From Bacteroidales bacterium (GTDB lineage: Bacteria; Bacteroidota; Bacteroidia; Bacteroidales; UBA932), in the NCBI GenBank assembly GCA_017479265.1, contig JAFVCK010000014.1, positions 1-56,318 of the forward strand: a stretch of 56,318 nt of DNA, written 5' to 3'. The notes beneath the pieces were generated by a model. The model did no database searches. It was not told where the DNA came from and saw only the letters and a program-made list of their open reading frames with translations. This document shows positions 28,456-36,587 of the stretch, in pieces. Position 1 is the first letter of the stretch, and every line of letters begins with the position of its first letter. A program made the translations under genes and the position numbers.

Positions 28456-28489
28456 TTTTTACCTTAAAAATAAAAATCTTATTATCACG

Positions 28490-28520
28490 CAAATTTAATA
28501 AATTTAAGGCAAAAACGCAA
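28490..28520 (-). promoter_or_regulatory. gyrA promoter
   Basis: Minus-strand TAAATTTG (28490-28497) with TTG (28518-28520) exactly 20 bp upstream, in an AT-rich stretch. The leader is about 30 nt. It lies between gyrA and the end of the permease gene. Confidence 0.7.
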
Positions 28521-28551
28521 GATATAAGGCCGAAAAAAGAACCCTGCGCCC

Positions 28552-29685
28552 TTACTCGGGAATCAGACGGCGTATGGCCTTGACATTACGGAAGAAAGTG
28601 CCGGCAAAAACCCTCACCACAGTATAGGCCGGAATGGCGGCTATCATTCCGAAAACGCCTCCCACATGACCGGCCAACAGCAGCACTATGAAAATCTCAA
28701 GCGGGCTGGACTTGACGCTGCGAGAATAAATCACAGGCTGGAACACGAAATTGTCCACCAGCTGGGTGACCACGAAAACCCCCAGTATCACCAGCAGCAC
28801 GGCGACGAAATTGAGGTCTGAGCCGACGGCTGCCGCGCTGCTGAAGCGGAGCACCACGCCAAGGACCGTGCCGAGGGCCGCTCCCAGCCAGGGTCCCAGA
28901 TAAGGGATTACGTTGAGAAGGCCGCTTATGAACGCTATTCCAAGGGCGGAACTAAGGTCCAGTCGCGCTATGAGCCACAGGCCCAGGAAGTTCAGAAGAG
29001 CCACGCCGCACACCTCTATGAGCAGTCCGATAAAATACCTGGAAAGCAGGGTCTCAATGTCCCCTATGGCCGTTTTCACCCTCTCCTCGTAAGCGTCGGG
29101 CACAAGGGCGGCCACTATGTTGCGGAACAGGTTCTGGTCCTTGACAAAGAAAAAGCCGATGAATACTATGGAGAACAGGGCTACCCCGAAGGAGGCCACC
29201 CCGGAGGCCACGGACCCCACCACGGAAGTCACGGACGACAGGCTGAACTCCTTGCGTATGAATTCCGCCGCCGTGGTCTCTATCCTGAAATCCCTGCCGA
29301 GTTCGGGGAAGGCCGATATCAGCCTTTCATTCACCTTCCTCATCACGTCGGTAAAGCCCGACGAGGAGAAGGAAGCTGTCTGGAGGTTGGCCGAAATGTT
29401 CTGCACTATGCCGTACATGACAGGCACTATCTGCGTCACTATGCCAAAGAACAACACGAGCAGCAGCACTATGGAAATTACGGCCAGAACGCCGTCAGGG
29501 GCGCTTTTTCCCTTGATTCTGATTTTGCCGAGAAGCCTCATCAGAGGCCCGGATATCAATGAGAACACGGCGGCCGCCACTATGTAGACAAGGGTGCTGC
29601 GGAAATACCAGCACAGGGCCAATACCGCCGCGGCTGCCAGGGCGTAAAGGGTGTATCTTGCAAGTTTGTCCGTACTTCTTTCCAT
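28552..29685 (-). CDS. AI-2E-family (PerM-type) membrane transporter
   Basis: 377-aa integral inner-membrane protein with about seven to eight hydrophobic helices, including an N-terminal pair and a C-terminal block (FISGLLNVIPYLGPWLGAALG is the family signature; FGMIAAIPAYTVVRVF near the end). A hydrophilic region lies between residues ~100 and 150. Members have been linked to AI-2 export, sodium/proton exchange or general efflux; which applies here cannot be told. Monocistronic by spacing, with its own -7 box. Confidence 0.9.
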   Translation of the reverse strand: MERSTDKLARYTLYALAAAAVLALCWYFRSTLVYIVAAAVFSLISGPLMRLLGKIRIKGKSAPDGVLAVISIVLLLVLFFGIVTQIVPVMYGIVQNISANLQTASFSSSGFTDVMRKVNERLISAFPELGRDFRIETTAAEFIRKEFSLSSVTSVVGSVASGVASFGVALFSIVFIGFFFVKDQNLFRNIVAALVPDAYEERVKTAIGDIETLLSRYFIGLLIEVCGVALLNFLGLWLIARLDLSSALGIAFISGLLNVIPYLGPWLGAALGTVLGVVLRFSSAAAVGSDLNFVAVLLVILGVFVVTQLVDNFVFQPVIYSRSVKSSPLEIFIVLLLAGHVGGVFGMIAAIPAYTVVRVFAGTFFRNVKAIRRLIPE

Positions 29686-29716
29686 GTGCAGGGAAGCTGT
29701 TTTGATATAAACTTTC

Positions 29717-29724
29717 CAAAAATA
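29717..29724 (-). promoter_or_regulatory. Promoter -7 box of the AI-2E-type gene
   Basis: Minus-strand TATTTTTG matches TAnnTTTG, 31 bp before the ATG at 29685. It is just downstream of the T-run of the clp operon terminator. No TTG at 20 bp. Confidence 0.45.
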
Positions 29725-29737
29725 GAAAATTTTTCAC

Positions 29738-29774
29738 AAAAAAATTAGCTTGTGCCGTTGTTTGGCACAAGCTA
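29738..29774 (-). terminator. Terminator of the six-gene DHH-to-clp operon
   Basis: Minus-strand hairpin with an 11-bp perfect stem (TAGCTTGTGCC / GGCACAAGCTA), a 7-nt loop and seven T residues one base after the stem. It lies about 155 nt past the clp stop codon, so the clp mRNA tail would run antisense through the 41-codon gene. Confidence 0.85.
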
Positions 29775-29786
29775 CGTGTAATTTTG
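29758..29786 (+). promoter_or_regulatory. Promoter of the 41-codon small gene
   Basis: TAATTTTG (29779-29786) matches TAnnTTTG with TTG (29758-29760) 18 bp upstream, inside the loop of the opposite-strand terminator. The leader is about 20 nt to the ATG at 29812. Confidence 0.55.
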
Positions 29787-29811
29787 CACTCAGAAACAAA
29801 AACAAAGCGCC

Positions 29812-29937
29812 ATGAAAAATACAGAATACGATCTCGCAAGCCTCGATTCAGTCATCTCTTCAGAAGAGAGCCTCCTCACCCTCGCCGAACTCATCAGCGA
29901 CCTCGGCCTCGAAATCAAGGACATCCGTCAGGCCTGA
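29812..29937 (+). CDS. Uncharacterised 41-aa acidic small protein
   Basis: Short ORF (MKNTEYDLASLDSVISSEES at the N-terminus, LGLEIKDIRQA at the end) that I do not recognise. Coding signs are strong: all eight Leu codons are CTC, all four Ile codons are ATC, and the single Arg is CGT, the pattern expected of a highly expressed gene here. Nine acidic against three basic residues predict a low pI. The centre (SLLTLAELISDLGLEI) looks like an amphipathic helix. There is no signal peptide, Cys or Gly-Gly motif. It has its own promoter, and its last 10 bp overlap the convergent clp gene. It could be a small regulator or binding partner; this is inference. Confidence 0.6.
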   Translation: MKNTEYDLASLDSVISSEESLLTLAELISDLGLEIKDIRQA

Positions 29938-32279
29938 TCCTTCACGGGCTCGGACTCCTTGACATCCACCATAGTACTTTCCTTGTCCGGAGAGAGCACG
30001 ACGCGAATGGTACGCTCGGGCATGTTGCTGCGCCCCTTGCTTATCACCCTGTCTGCAATGATGAACTCGGACACGGGGTCCTCCACATAGCGCATAAGGG
30101 CCCTCTTCAGAGGCCTTGCACCGAAGGCCGGGTCGAATCCGGCATCCGCTATGAACTTCTTGGCGGTAGGCGTGACCACCAGGCGGAATCCGGCCTCGCC
30201 GGCACGACGGCGCACTTCACGCAGTTCTATGTCAATTATTTTCTCTATGTCTTCCCGTTTCAGGGCGTTGAAGAACACCTGCTCGTCCACCCTGTTTATG
30301 AATTCCGGAGGGAAGGCCTTTTTGACAGCCTTTTCAAGCACGCTCTGACGGTTGCGGTCCACATTGCGGGTGGAGGTGGAAAAACCTACGCCGTTGCCGT
30401 ATTCCTCCATTTCGCGGCTGCCCACGTTGGAAGTCATTATGACAATTGTGTTGCGGAAGCTCACGGTACGGCCTTCGCTGTCGGTCAGGCGGCCGTCGTC
30501 AAGCACCTGCAGGAGCAGGTTGAAAATGTCCGGATGGGCCTTTTCAATCTCATCCAGCAGCACCACGCAGTAAGGTTTGCGGCGCACCCTTTCGCTGAGC
30601 TGCCCGCCCTCTTCATAACCGACATATCCGGGAGGCGCTCCGATAAGGCGCGATACGGAGAACTTCTCCATGTATTCGCTCATGTCTATCCTCACCATAT
30701 TCTCCTCAGAATCAAAGAGATACTCGGCAAGACACTTGGCCAACCGGGTCTTACCGACACCGGTGGGACCGAAGAAAAGGAAGGAGCCTATGGGACGGGA
30801 AGGGTCCTTGAGGCCGGCCCTGTTGCGCTGTATGGCCCCGACCACCATGTCTATGGCCTCGTCCTGGCCTATTATCCTGCCGCTGAGGCGGTCACGCATC
30901 TTCATTATCCTGTTGCCCTCGGACTCGGCGACCTTGTTGACCGGAATGCCCGTCATCTTGGAGACCACCGTAGCCACATCCTCCTCGGAGACCGTCCTCT
31001 TGGCACCGCCGGACTTGATGCGGACCATGGAACCTGCCTCGTCCATTGCATCTATGGCCTTGTCTGGAAGGGACCTTTCCGTGAAATACCTGTCGGTCAG
31101 CCTCACGCAGGCCTCTATGGCCTCGTCACTGTAGGTCACGTTGTGGAACTGCTCGTAGTTCTCCCGCAGGCGGCGCAGAATGGCTATGGACTGGTCCACG
31201 TCCGTGGCCTCCACGACTATCTTCTGGAAACGCCTGTCCAGAGCGCCGTCCTTCTCGACTATCTTGGTGAATTCGTCCATGGTCGTAGCGCCTATGCACT
31301 GTATGTCGCCGCGGGCAAGGGCCGGCTTGAGCATATTGGCCGCATCAAGGCTGCCGCCCGCACCTCCGGCTCCGACTATGGTATGGAACTCGTCGATGAA
31401 CAGTATTATGTCAGGATTGTTGCTGACAGTGGCGATTATGGTCTTGAGCCTCTTCTCGAAATCGCCCCGGTACTTCGTTCCGGCCACCACCGAGGCAATG
31501 TCAAGCGAGACTATGCGCTTCTTGGCAAGGACAGGAGAAATGTCCCCCGAGGCTATCCGAAGGGCTATTCCCTCCACTATGGCGGACTTTCCTACGCCGG
31601 GCTCGCCAATTAGCATGGGATTGTTCTTCTTGCGCCTGCCGAGTATCTCTATTACGCGGCTGATTTCGGTATCGCGGCCCACCACGGGGTCCAGCTTGCC
31701 CTCAGCGGCTGCTTTCGTGAGGTCATATCCGAACTCCGCGAGTTCGTCCTTCTCTTCCTTCTTGCCGGGGGACGGGCTCTCGTATTCCACCTCGTCGCCG
31801 TCGTCGCCGGTGCCGGAGGAAGGAGCCTCGCCGGAGCCGAGAAGACCCTCTTTCTCCATGTATTTCAGCACCCTGCCATAGTCTATGCCCACTCCGCGAA
31901 GATACGCCTGCCCGTAACTGCCTGTAGTACGGCACAGGGCGAGCAGCAGATGCTCGGCCCCGGCCACGGCGCTACGCAGCCTTGTTGCCTCCAGCACGGT
32001 GAGGCTCAGCACGTTCTGGGCTCCTCTGGAGAAGGTGATATGGTCCAGTTCCGAATATGGAATCTGCTCGTTGGTGAACACCCTCGAGTCAATGAACTTC
32101 TTGAGTTGCCCGGTATCCGCATCCAGACCCCTCAAGGTATTGAAAGCGTTGTTGGAGGCATGGCGGATTATGCCCAGGAAAAGATGGTCCGGGCCTATTC
32201 CGTAACTGCCGGTACGCAGGGCTTCTTCCCTTGCATACCCTATGATGCCGTTAAGTTCGTCTGATACTTTTATATCCAT
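29928..32279 (-). CDS. ClpA/ClpC-type AAA+ unfoldase lacking the middle domain
   Basis: 783-aa ATP-dependent chaperone that feeds proteins to ClpP. The N-terminal Clp_N repeat domain covers residues ~1-145, followed by an acidic/Ser/Gly linker. First AAA+ domain: Walker A GEPGVGKS (225-232) and Walker B LFIDEFH. Second: Walker A GPTGVGKT (504-511). GVGFS is a ClpP-docking loop. Between residues ~415 and 430 the chain passes straight from DEAGSMVRIK into the linker to domain 2, with no coiled-coil/UVR middle domain, hence shorter than ordinary ClpC. It starts 3 bp after the serine hydrolase stop and is the last gene of the operon. The name clpA or clpC is undecided. Confidence 0.9.
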   Translation of the reverse strand: MDIKVSDELNGIIGYAREEALRTGSYGIGPDHLFLGIIRHASNNAFNTLRGLDADTGQLKKFIDSRVFTNEQIPYSELDHITFSRGAQNVLSLTVLEATRLRSAVAGAEHLLLALCRTTGSYGQAYLRGVGIDYGRVLKYMEKEGLLGSGEAPSSGTGDDGDEVEYESPSPGKKEEKDELAEFGYDLTKAAAEGKLDPVVGRDTEISRVIEILGRRKKNNPMLIGEPGVGKSAIVEGIALRIASGDISPVLAKKRIVSLDIASVVAGTKYRGDFEKRLKTIIATVSNNPDIILFIDEFHTIVGAGGAGGSLDAANMLKPALARGDIQCIGATTMDEFTKIVEKDGALDRRFQKIVVEATDVDQSIAILRRLRENYEQFHNVTYSDEAIEACVRLTDRYFTERSLPDKAIDAMDEAGSMVRIKSGGAKRTVSEEDVATVVSKMTGIPVNKVAESEGNRIMKMRDRLSGRIIGQDEAIDMVVGAIQRNRAGLKDPSRPIGSFLFFGPTGVGKTRLAKCLAEYLFDSEENMVRIDMSEYMEKFSVSRLIGAPPGYVGYEEGGQLSERVRRKPYCVVLLDEIEKAHPDIFNLLLQVLDDGRLTDSEGRTVSFRNTIVIMTSNVGSREMEEYGNGVGFSTSTRNVDRNRQSVLEKAVKKAFPPEFINRVDEQVFFNALKREDIEKIIDIELREVRRRAGEAGFRLVVTPTAKKFIADAGFDPAFGARPLKRALMRYVEDPVSEFIIADRVISKGRSNMPERTIRVVLSPDKESTMVDVKESEPVKDQA

Positions 32280-32282
32280 AAA

Positions 32283-33566
32283 TCATTGTTTTTCAAACAG
32301 GTTGCGGGCGGGCAGCTTGTCCGACCACCCTTCGCGCAGGGCCCGGAAAAGGCCTGCTGTGTAACGCGAGAATCCGGGGCCCTTCCAGGTGCTGGTATTG
32401 GTCACCATCACCCAGCATTCTCCGTCGGGGAAATACTTGACAAGGGCGCTGGTGCCGGAGAAGGTGCCTGAGCGGGTCCATCCAGAAGAAGGCTCGGTGT
32501 CATTCCAGCCAAGGGAATAGGTTTCCTTGTCGAAATACTCCACCATGGCATCCACGCTCTTTTGGCTGATAATGTCGGGCAGGACTCCGCGTCCGTCTAT
32601 CGCAGAGACGAAACGGGCTATCTCGGGAGTAGAGGCGACCCATGCGCCGGCCCCGCCGAGGGCCCTTATGTCATTGCCTCCATAGCACCTCACAACGGAA
32701 TCTCCGCTGCAATTGTATTCAGGCACAAGCGTCTCATTTACAGGCACATAGTAATGCACTTCGCCCTTGTGGGCATCGCCGGGATAATTGCCTGCGATAT
32801 GGAAATCCACACATCCGGCCGGCCTCAGCACATTCTCCTGGATGAAGTCCTCGTAACTCTGGGCGCTGACCTTTTCGATTATAAGACCAAGGAGCATGAA
32901 TCCGAAATTGGAATAGGACTGGGAAGTGCCGGGAAGGTAACCTAGCTTGCGAGCGAGCACTATGCGGGCTAGTTCCTCGTTGGTCGGAGGAGCCTCCAGG
33001 TTGTTGACCCTCATTATGGTACGGGTGGAGAACATGGGGTCACCTCCACGGACCGTAAATCCGGCCTTGTGGCGCAGCAGGTCCTCGACCGTTATCTTGT
33101 AATAGTTCCTGTCCTTTATCACGCCGGAGTATTCGGGAAGCAGTCCGCGAGGCCCGAAAACGGTATCGGCAAGGGAAAGCTTGCCCTGCTCGCAAAGCAC
33201 CATTATTCCTGCCGCAGTGACGAGCTTCGACACCGAGGCTATGCGAAGAAGGTGGCTGGGCTGCATTTTCTCGCCCTTCTCCTCGTCGGCCCAGCCGTAG
33301 CCCTTGGCATAGAGCAGGGAATCCCCCCTCATGACAGACAGGGAAAGCCCCTTGAGCTGCCACTGCTGCATGTACAGGGCTATTTTCTTGTCCATGCCAC
33401 TGAGGTCGGCAGTGTCCGAGAGTTCGTTGCAAATCCAATCGTTCACCCCTCCGGAAAGAGCCTCGGAAGAAGGCTTGTCCCTGCCGGAAGAGGTAATAAG
33501 GAGCACGGCCCCGAGCACTACGGCAGCGGCGGCCAGATATATCGTTATGCGTTTACGGTCCATCAT
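32283..33566 (-). CDS. Serine hydrolase of the beta-lactamase (class C/PBP4*) family
   Basis: 427 aa with an N-terminal membrane anchor or uncleaved signal (IYLAAAAVVLGAVLLI), so the enzyme faces the periplasm. The active-site SxxK is S111-V-S-K114, the YxN motif is YSN (SQSYSNFGFMLL), and a GTSALVK-like segment (SGTFSGTSALVKYF) is near the end. The family includes D,D-peptidases, esterases and AmpC-like enzymes; sequence alone does not show beta-lactam cleavage. Its ATG overlaps the MATE stop (two adjacent Met codons at 33566 and 33563). It precedes the Clp gene by 3 bp. Confidence 0.88.
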   Translation of the reverse strand: MMDRKRITIYLAAAAVVLGAVLLITSSGRDKPSSEALSGGVNDWICNELSDTADLSGMDKKIALYMQQWQLKGLSLSVMRGDSLLYAKGYGWADEEKGEKMQPSHLLRIASVSKLVTAAGIMVLCEQGKLSLADTVFGPRGLLPEYSGVIKDRNYYKITVEDLLRHKAGFTVRGGDPMFSTRTIMRVNNLEAPPTNEELARIVLARKLGYLPGTSQSYSNFGFMLLGLIIEKVSAQSYEDFIQENVLRPAGCVDFHIAGNYPGDAHKGEVHYYVPVNETLVPEYNCSGDSVVRCYGGNDIRALGGAGAWVASTPEIARFVSAIDGRGVLPDIISQKSVDAMVEYFDKETYSLGWNDTEPSSGWTRSGTFSGTSALVKYFPDGECWVMVTNTSTWKGPGFSRYTAGLFRALREGWSDKLPARNLFEKQ

Positions 33567-34954
33567 ATACTGGAGCCAAGTATTGCGGGGTCGTCTCCGT
33601 CACGCAGGCGGCCCAGTTTGCGCATCAGGCCCGACAGGTAGATTACTGTCAGCACGGTAGCCAGCATATCCGACACCGGGAAACTCACCCATACCCCGTC
33701 AACTCCTATCCAGAGCGGAAGCAGATAGACGCAGGGCACCAGGAAGAGCAGCTGGCGGGAAAGTGACAGAATCACCGACTTGCGCACCATTCCCAGACAC
33801 TGGAAAAGGTTGGTCGCAATGGCCTGGAAGCCTATTATGGGAAATACTATGTTCATGATTCTCAAGCCCCTGGAAGCCACGTCGATAAGCTGGGGGTCGG
33901 AAGTGAATATGGACACCGCCGCCCGGGGCAGGAAGACTGACACCACGAAGCCGAGGAACATTATGAAGGTAGCCCATTTCGCGGCGAGAAGGTACACGGC
34001 CCTCACCCTGGAATACTGCCTCGCGCCGTAATTGTAGCCGGCTATGGGCTGTATGCCATGGTTTATGCCCATGGTCACCATGAAGAAGAGGAAGGACAGG
34101 CGGTTGTTGATTCCATAAGCGCCTATCGCCATGTCGCCGCCGTACTCCTGAAGCTGCTGGTTTATGAAAATCGCAACTATGCAGGAGGCCGAGTTCATCA
34201 GGAAGGGTCCCATGCCTATGGCCAGCGACTCCTTGGCTATGCCCCAGTCCAGGCTGATGACCTTGCGGGGAAGGTGCAGGAAGCGCTTTTCATCCATGAA
34301 ATAACGCATGGTATAGGCAAGGGCCATAAGCTGGCAGAGCACCGTAGCCCAGGCCGCTCCCTGTATGCCCATTCCGAAGACATAGATGAACACGGGGTCG
34401 AGTATGGCGTTGGAAGTGACCGTAAAGAGGGTCAGGCCCATTGCAAGACGGGGATTGCCCGAAGAACGGATGACGCTGTTAAGGCCGAAATACAGGTGGG
34501 TGATTATGTTTCCGTAGAGTATGACCTTCATGTAGGAAGATGCGTAAGGCAGTATGGCCTCGCTGGCCCCGAAGAACCTGAGTATGGGACCGAGGAACAC
34601 CAGCGACACTACAGAAAACAACAGGCCCACCAGAATGTTGAGAGTCACCTCGTTGGCCAGCACGGTGTTGGCCTTGTCATAGTCCTTCTTGCCCAGAAGC
34701 ACGGAAATCATGGTGGCCGCGCCGACACCGACCAGGGTGCCGAGGGCGGTGGAAAGGTTCATCAGGGGGAAGCAAACGGCAAGACCGGCTATGGACAGGG
34801 AACCCACATCGGGAATATGGCCGATATATATGCTGTCGACCATATTGTACAAAGAAGACGCGGTCATGGCTATGATGCCAGGTACCGCATACTCCTTGAG
34901 CAATGTGCTTATCTTTTTGGTTCCAAGTTCGGAAGGAATCTTCCCGTCTGCCAT
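33563..34954 (-). CDS. MATE-family multidrug/cation exporter
   Basis: 463-aa inner-membrane antiporter with about 12 predicted helices in two homologous halves. Typical segments are AVPGIIAMTASSLYNMVDSIYIGH near the N-terminus and MGINHGIQPIAGYNYGARQYSRV in the second half. It expels drugs or organic cations using Na+ or H+; substrate unknown. Length is usual. It starts 3 bp after the FKBP stop and overlaps the serine hydrolase start, so these genes are translated together. Confidence 0.95.
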   Translation of the reverse strand: MADGKIPSELGTKKISTLLKEYAVPGIIAMTASSLYNMVDSIYIGHIPDVGSLSIAGLAVCFPLMNLSTALGTLVGVGAATMISVLLGKKDYDKANTVLANEVTLNILVGLLFSVVSLVFLGPILRFFGASEAILPYASSYMKVILYGNIITHLYFGLNSVIRSSGNPRLAMGLTLFTVTSNAILDPVFIYVFGMGIQGAAWATVLCQLMALAYTMRYFMDEKRFLHLPRKVISLDWGIAKESLAIGMGPFLMNSASCIVAIFINQQLQEYGGDMAIGAYGINNRLSFLFFMVTMGINHGIQPIAGYNYGARQYSRVRAVYLLAAKWATFIMFLGFVVSVFLPRAAVSIFTSDPQLIDVASRGLRIMNIVFPIIGFQAIATNLFQCLGMVRKSVILSLSRQLLFLVPCVYLLPLWIGVDGVWVSFPVSDMLATVLTVIYLSGLMRKLGRLRDGDDPAILGSSI

Positions 34955-34957
34955 CAG

Positions 34958-35968
34958 CTATTCTCCCTTGACAAGTTCAATTTCAAAAATCAGAGGGGCA
35001 TATGCCGGTATGGCTCCGCTGCCTTTCTCGCCGTAACCCATTTCATGATCGAACAAGCCTACGCCTTTCTCTCCGGGATGCATCTGCCACAGGGTCTTCT
35101 GGAAACCGCTTATGGGAGTGGTCGAGGTGGAACTTCCGGAGACTGTCATCTTGAGGTCTGTAGCGGCGCTGCCCCAAGTTATGGAAACAGGCTTGTAAGT
35201 AGCTGATTTGGAATATATTCCGGCATCCTTTGCTACCTGCTCCTTGGTGGTATCGAAGACCTTTCCATTTAGCAGTCTGCCCGTATAGTTGATTTTGACC
35301 GTGGTGTCCGAAGGCATGGCCTTGTCGGTGGAAGGCCCGCCCGTGCGGCAATACCAGAATCCGGTCTCCACCACTTCCGCGGAAGGATAGTTCTCCTTGC
35401 AGAAGGCATCTATGTTGTCCCTGTTGTACTGGAGAATGTCGTCGGTGTAATCCACCGCCGTGACATCGTAGATCTGGGTGGCAAGGTCAGTGCTGACCTT
35501 GTTCAGATATTCCTCGGGGGTAGAATATACATCCGTGGTAAGCAGCCAGGACGGTATAAGGGCCTTTCTGCGGCCGCCCACCTTCATGCCTTTGAGCATT
35601 TCGTTTATGCCCGAGGGGACATTGCCGGCACCGGTGCGCTGCACCACGGGACCGTAATAGGCAGACGCGCTCCACATATCCACCTTCTTGGCGGTGGTCT
35701 CATCGGTGGTGCTGCTGACAAAGCCGGCTATGGAGGTAGAAGTATAATCGGTCACTATATAGCCTCCTTCGCCTATGTCCTTGCCCGTCCCGGGGACATC
35801 CTCAAGCACATAGATTCCGCATCCCGTAGGGCTTACGAGCGGATAATTGGTGGAAATCCACGCATCGAGCACTTCCTTGTTGATAATGTTCTTGTTCTCG
35901 CTCTGCTGCTTGGCGCAGGCCCCGGCAAGAACCGCGGCGCATAGTAGTATTATGATGTATTTTTTCAT
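34958..35968 (-). CDS. FKBP-type peptidyl-prolyl isomerase lipoprotein
   Basis: 336-aa lipoprotein: MKKYIIILLCAAVLAGAC gives a lipobox at residue ~18. The first ~190 residues contain a FKBP-like segment with less conserved motifs. The C-terminal ~130 residues carry a recognisable FKBP domain (VKINYTGRLLNGKVFDTT ... WQMHPGEKGVGLFDHEMGYGEKGSGAIPAYAPLIFEIEL). It would assist folding of envelope proteins by prolyl isomerisation in the periplasm or at the outer membrane. The start at 35968 is chosen for the signal peptide. It begins 4 bp after the stop of a second FKBP-like lipoprotein gene. Confidence 0.88.
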   Translation of the reverse strand: MKKYIIILLCAAVLAGACAKQQSENKNIINKEVLDAWISTNYPLVSPTGCGIYVLEDVPGTGKDIGEGGYIVTDYTSTSIAGFVSSTTDETTAKKVDMWSASAYYGPVVQRTGAGNVPSGINEMLKGMKVGGRRKALIPSWLLTTDVYSTPEEYLNKVSTDLATQIYDVTAVDYTDDILQYNRDNIDAFCKENYPSAEVVETGFWYCRTGGPSTDKAMPSDTTVKINYTGRLLNGKVFDTTKEQVAKDAGIYSKSATYKPVSITWGSAATDLKMTVSGSSTSTTPISGFQKTLWQMHPGEKGVGLFDHEMGYGEKGSGAIPAYAPLIFEIELVKGE

Positions 35969-35972
35969 GTTC

Positions 35973-36587
35973 TTAAAGTTCATCGCTCTGGACGCTGTGT
36001 ACCCAGATATGATAGGCAATAGCTGAATTAGCAGGAATCGTGCCGAATTTCTTGTCTCCGAATCCATGGCGGCCGCTGAAGAAAATCCAGCACTCCTCGC
36101 CGCCCTTCACGCCCTCCAGGCCTTTGGCCAGGCCTTCCACGAAATTGGCCTCGGAAAACTTGACCGTGCATATCTCGTAACGGTTGTCCGGCTCTTCTTC
36201 CTCCTCCTCAACATCCTCATTTTCAGCATCCTCCCCTTCTTCGGCCTTGCTGAGATTCCATCTTGCGGCCGTGGCCACATCCTCTGAATTGGTAGCGAAA
36301 AGGGAACTGGCGGCCGGCAGGGTAGAACCCGTCAGCACATAACCGGCATAGTAGAATGACAGCAGCATGTCACCTGACAAACCGTCACCTTCACCATGCA
36401 CGACGGTCAGCCTGGTGCTGCCGTCATTGTAGGATACGCTGTAATCCTCGTTTGCCGTCAGCTGGGCGCTGACAAGGGTCTCAATCTTGGTCTCCTGCCC
36501 GGCGAAAAGGGTCCTGAGGCTCTCCTTCTCGCAGCCGGTGAGCAAGGCAAGCCCCGCCAAAAAGGTAGCTATATGCCTAATTTTCAT
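35973..36587 (-). CDS. Degenerate FKBP-like lipoprotein with acidic insert
   Basis: 204-aa lipoprotein (lipobox LLTGC). The end (GLEGVKGGEECWIFFSGRHG ... GTIPANSAIAYHIWVHSV) follows the FKBP pattern of GL..M..GE....IP..LGYG...IPP.S.L.F.V.L, but active-site positions look altered: the segment equivalent to FD reads FA and the Tyr of GYG is Phe. An insert of about 25 residues is almost all Glu/Asp (EEGEDAENEDVEEEEEEPDN). It may belong to a Bacteroidota-specific family such as DUF4827, which I cannot confirm. Its start overlaps the DHH gene end by 11 bp. A non-catalytic binding role is inference. Confidence 0.75.
   Translation of the reverse strand: MKIRHIATFLAGLALLTGCEKESLRTLFAGQETKIETLVSAQLTANEDYSVSYNDGSTRLTVVHGEGDGLSGDMLLSFYYAGYVLTGSTLPAASSLFATNSEDVATAARWNLSKAEEGEDAENEDVEEEEEEPDNRYEICTVKFSEANFVEGLAKGLEGVKGGEECWIFFSGRHGFGDKKFGTIPANSAIAYHIWVHSVQSDEL

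Noticed and set aside
29784-31613. 609-codon plus-strand frame opposite the Clp gene
   Set aside because: Antisense to a clear AAA+ protein; only the short 29812-29937 frame has promoter and codon support.
32283-33566. Antibiotic-resistance beta-lactamase call
   Set aside because: The SxxK and YxN motifs are shared by many D,D-peptidases and esterases of this fold; sequence alone does not show beta-lactam hydrolysis.
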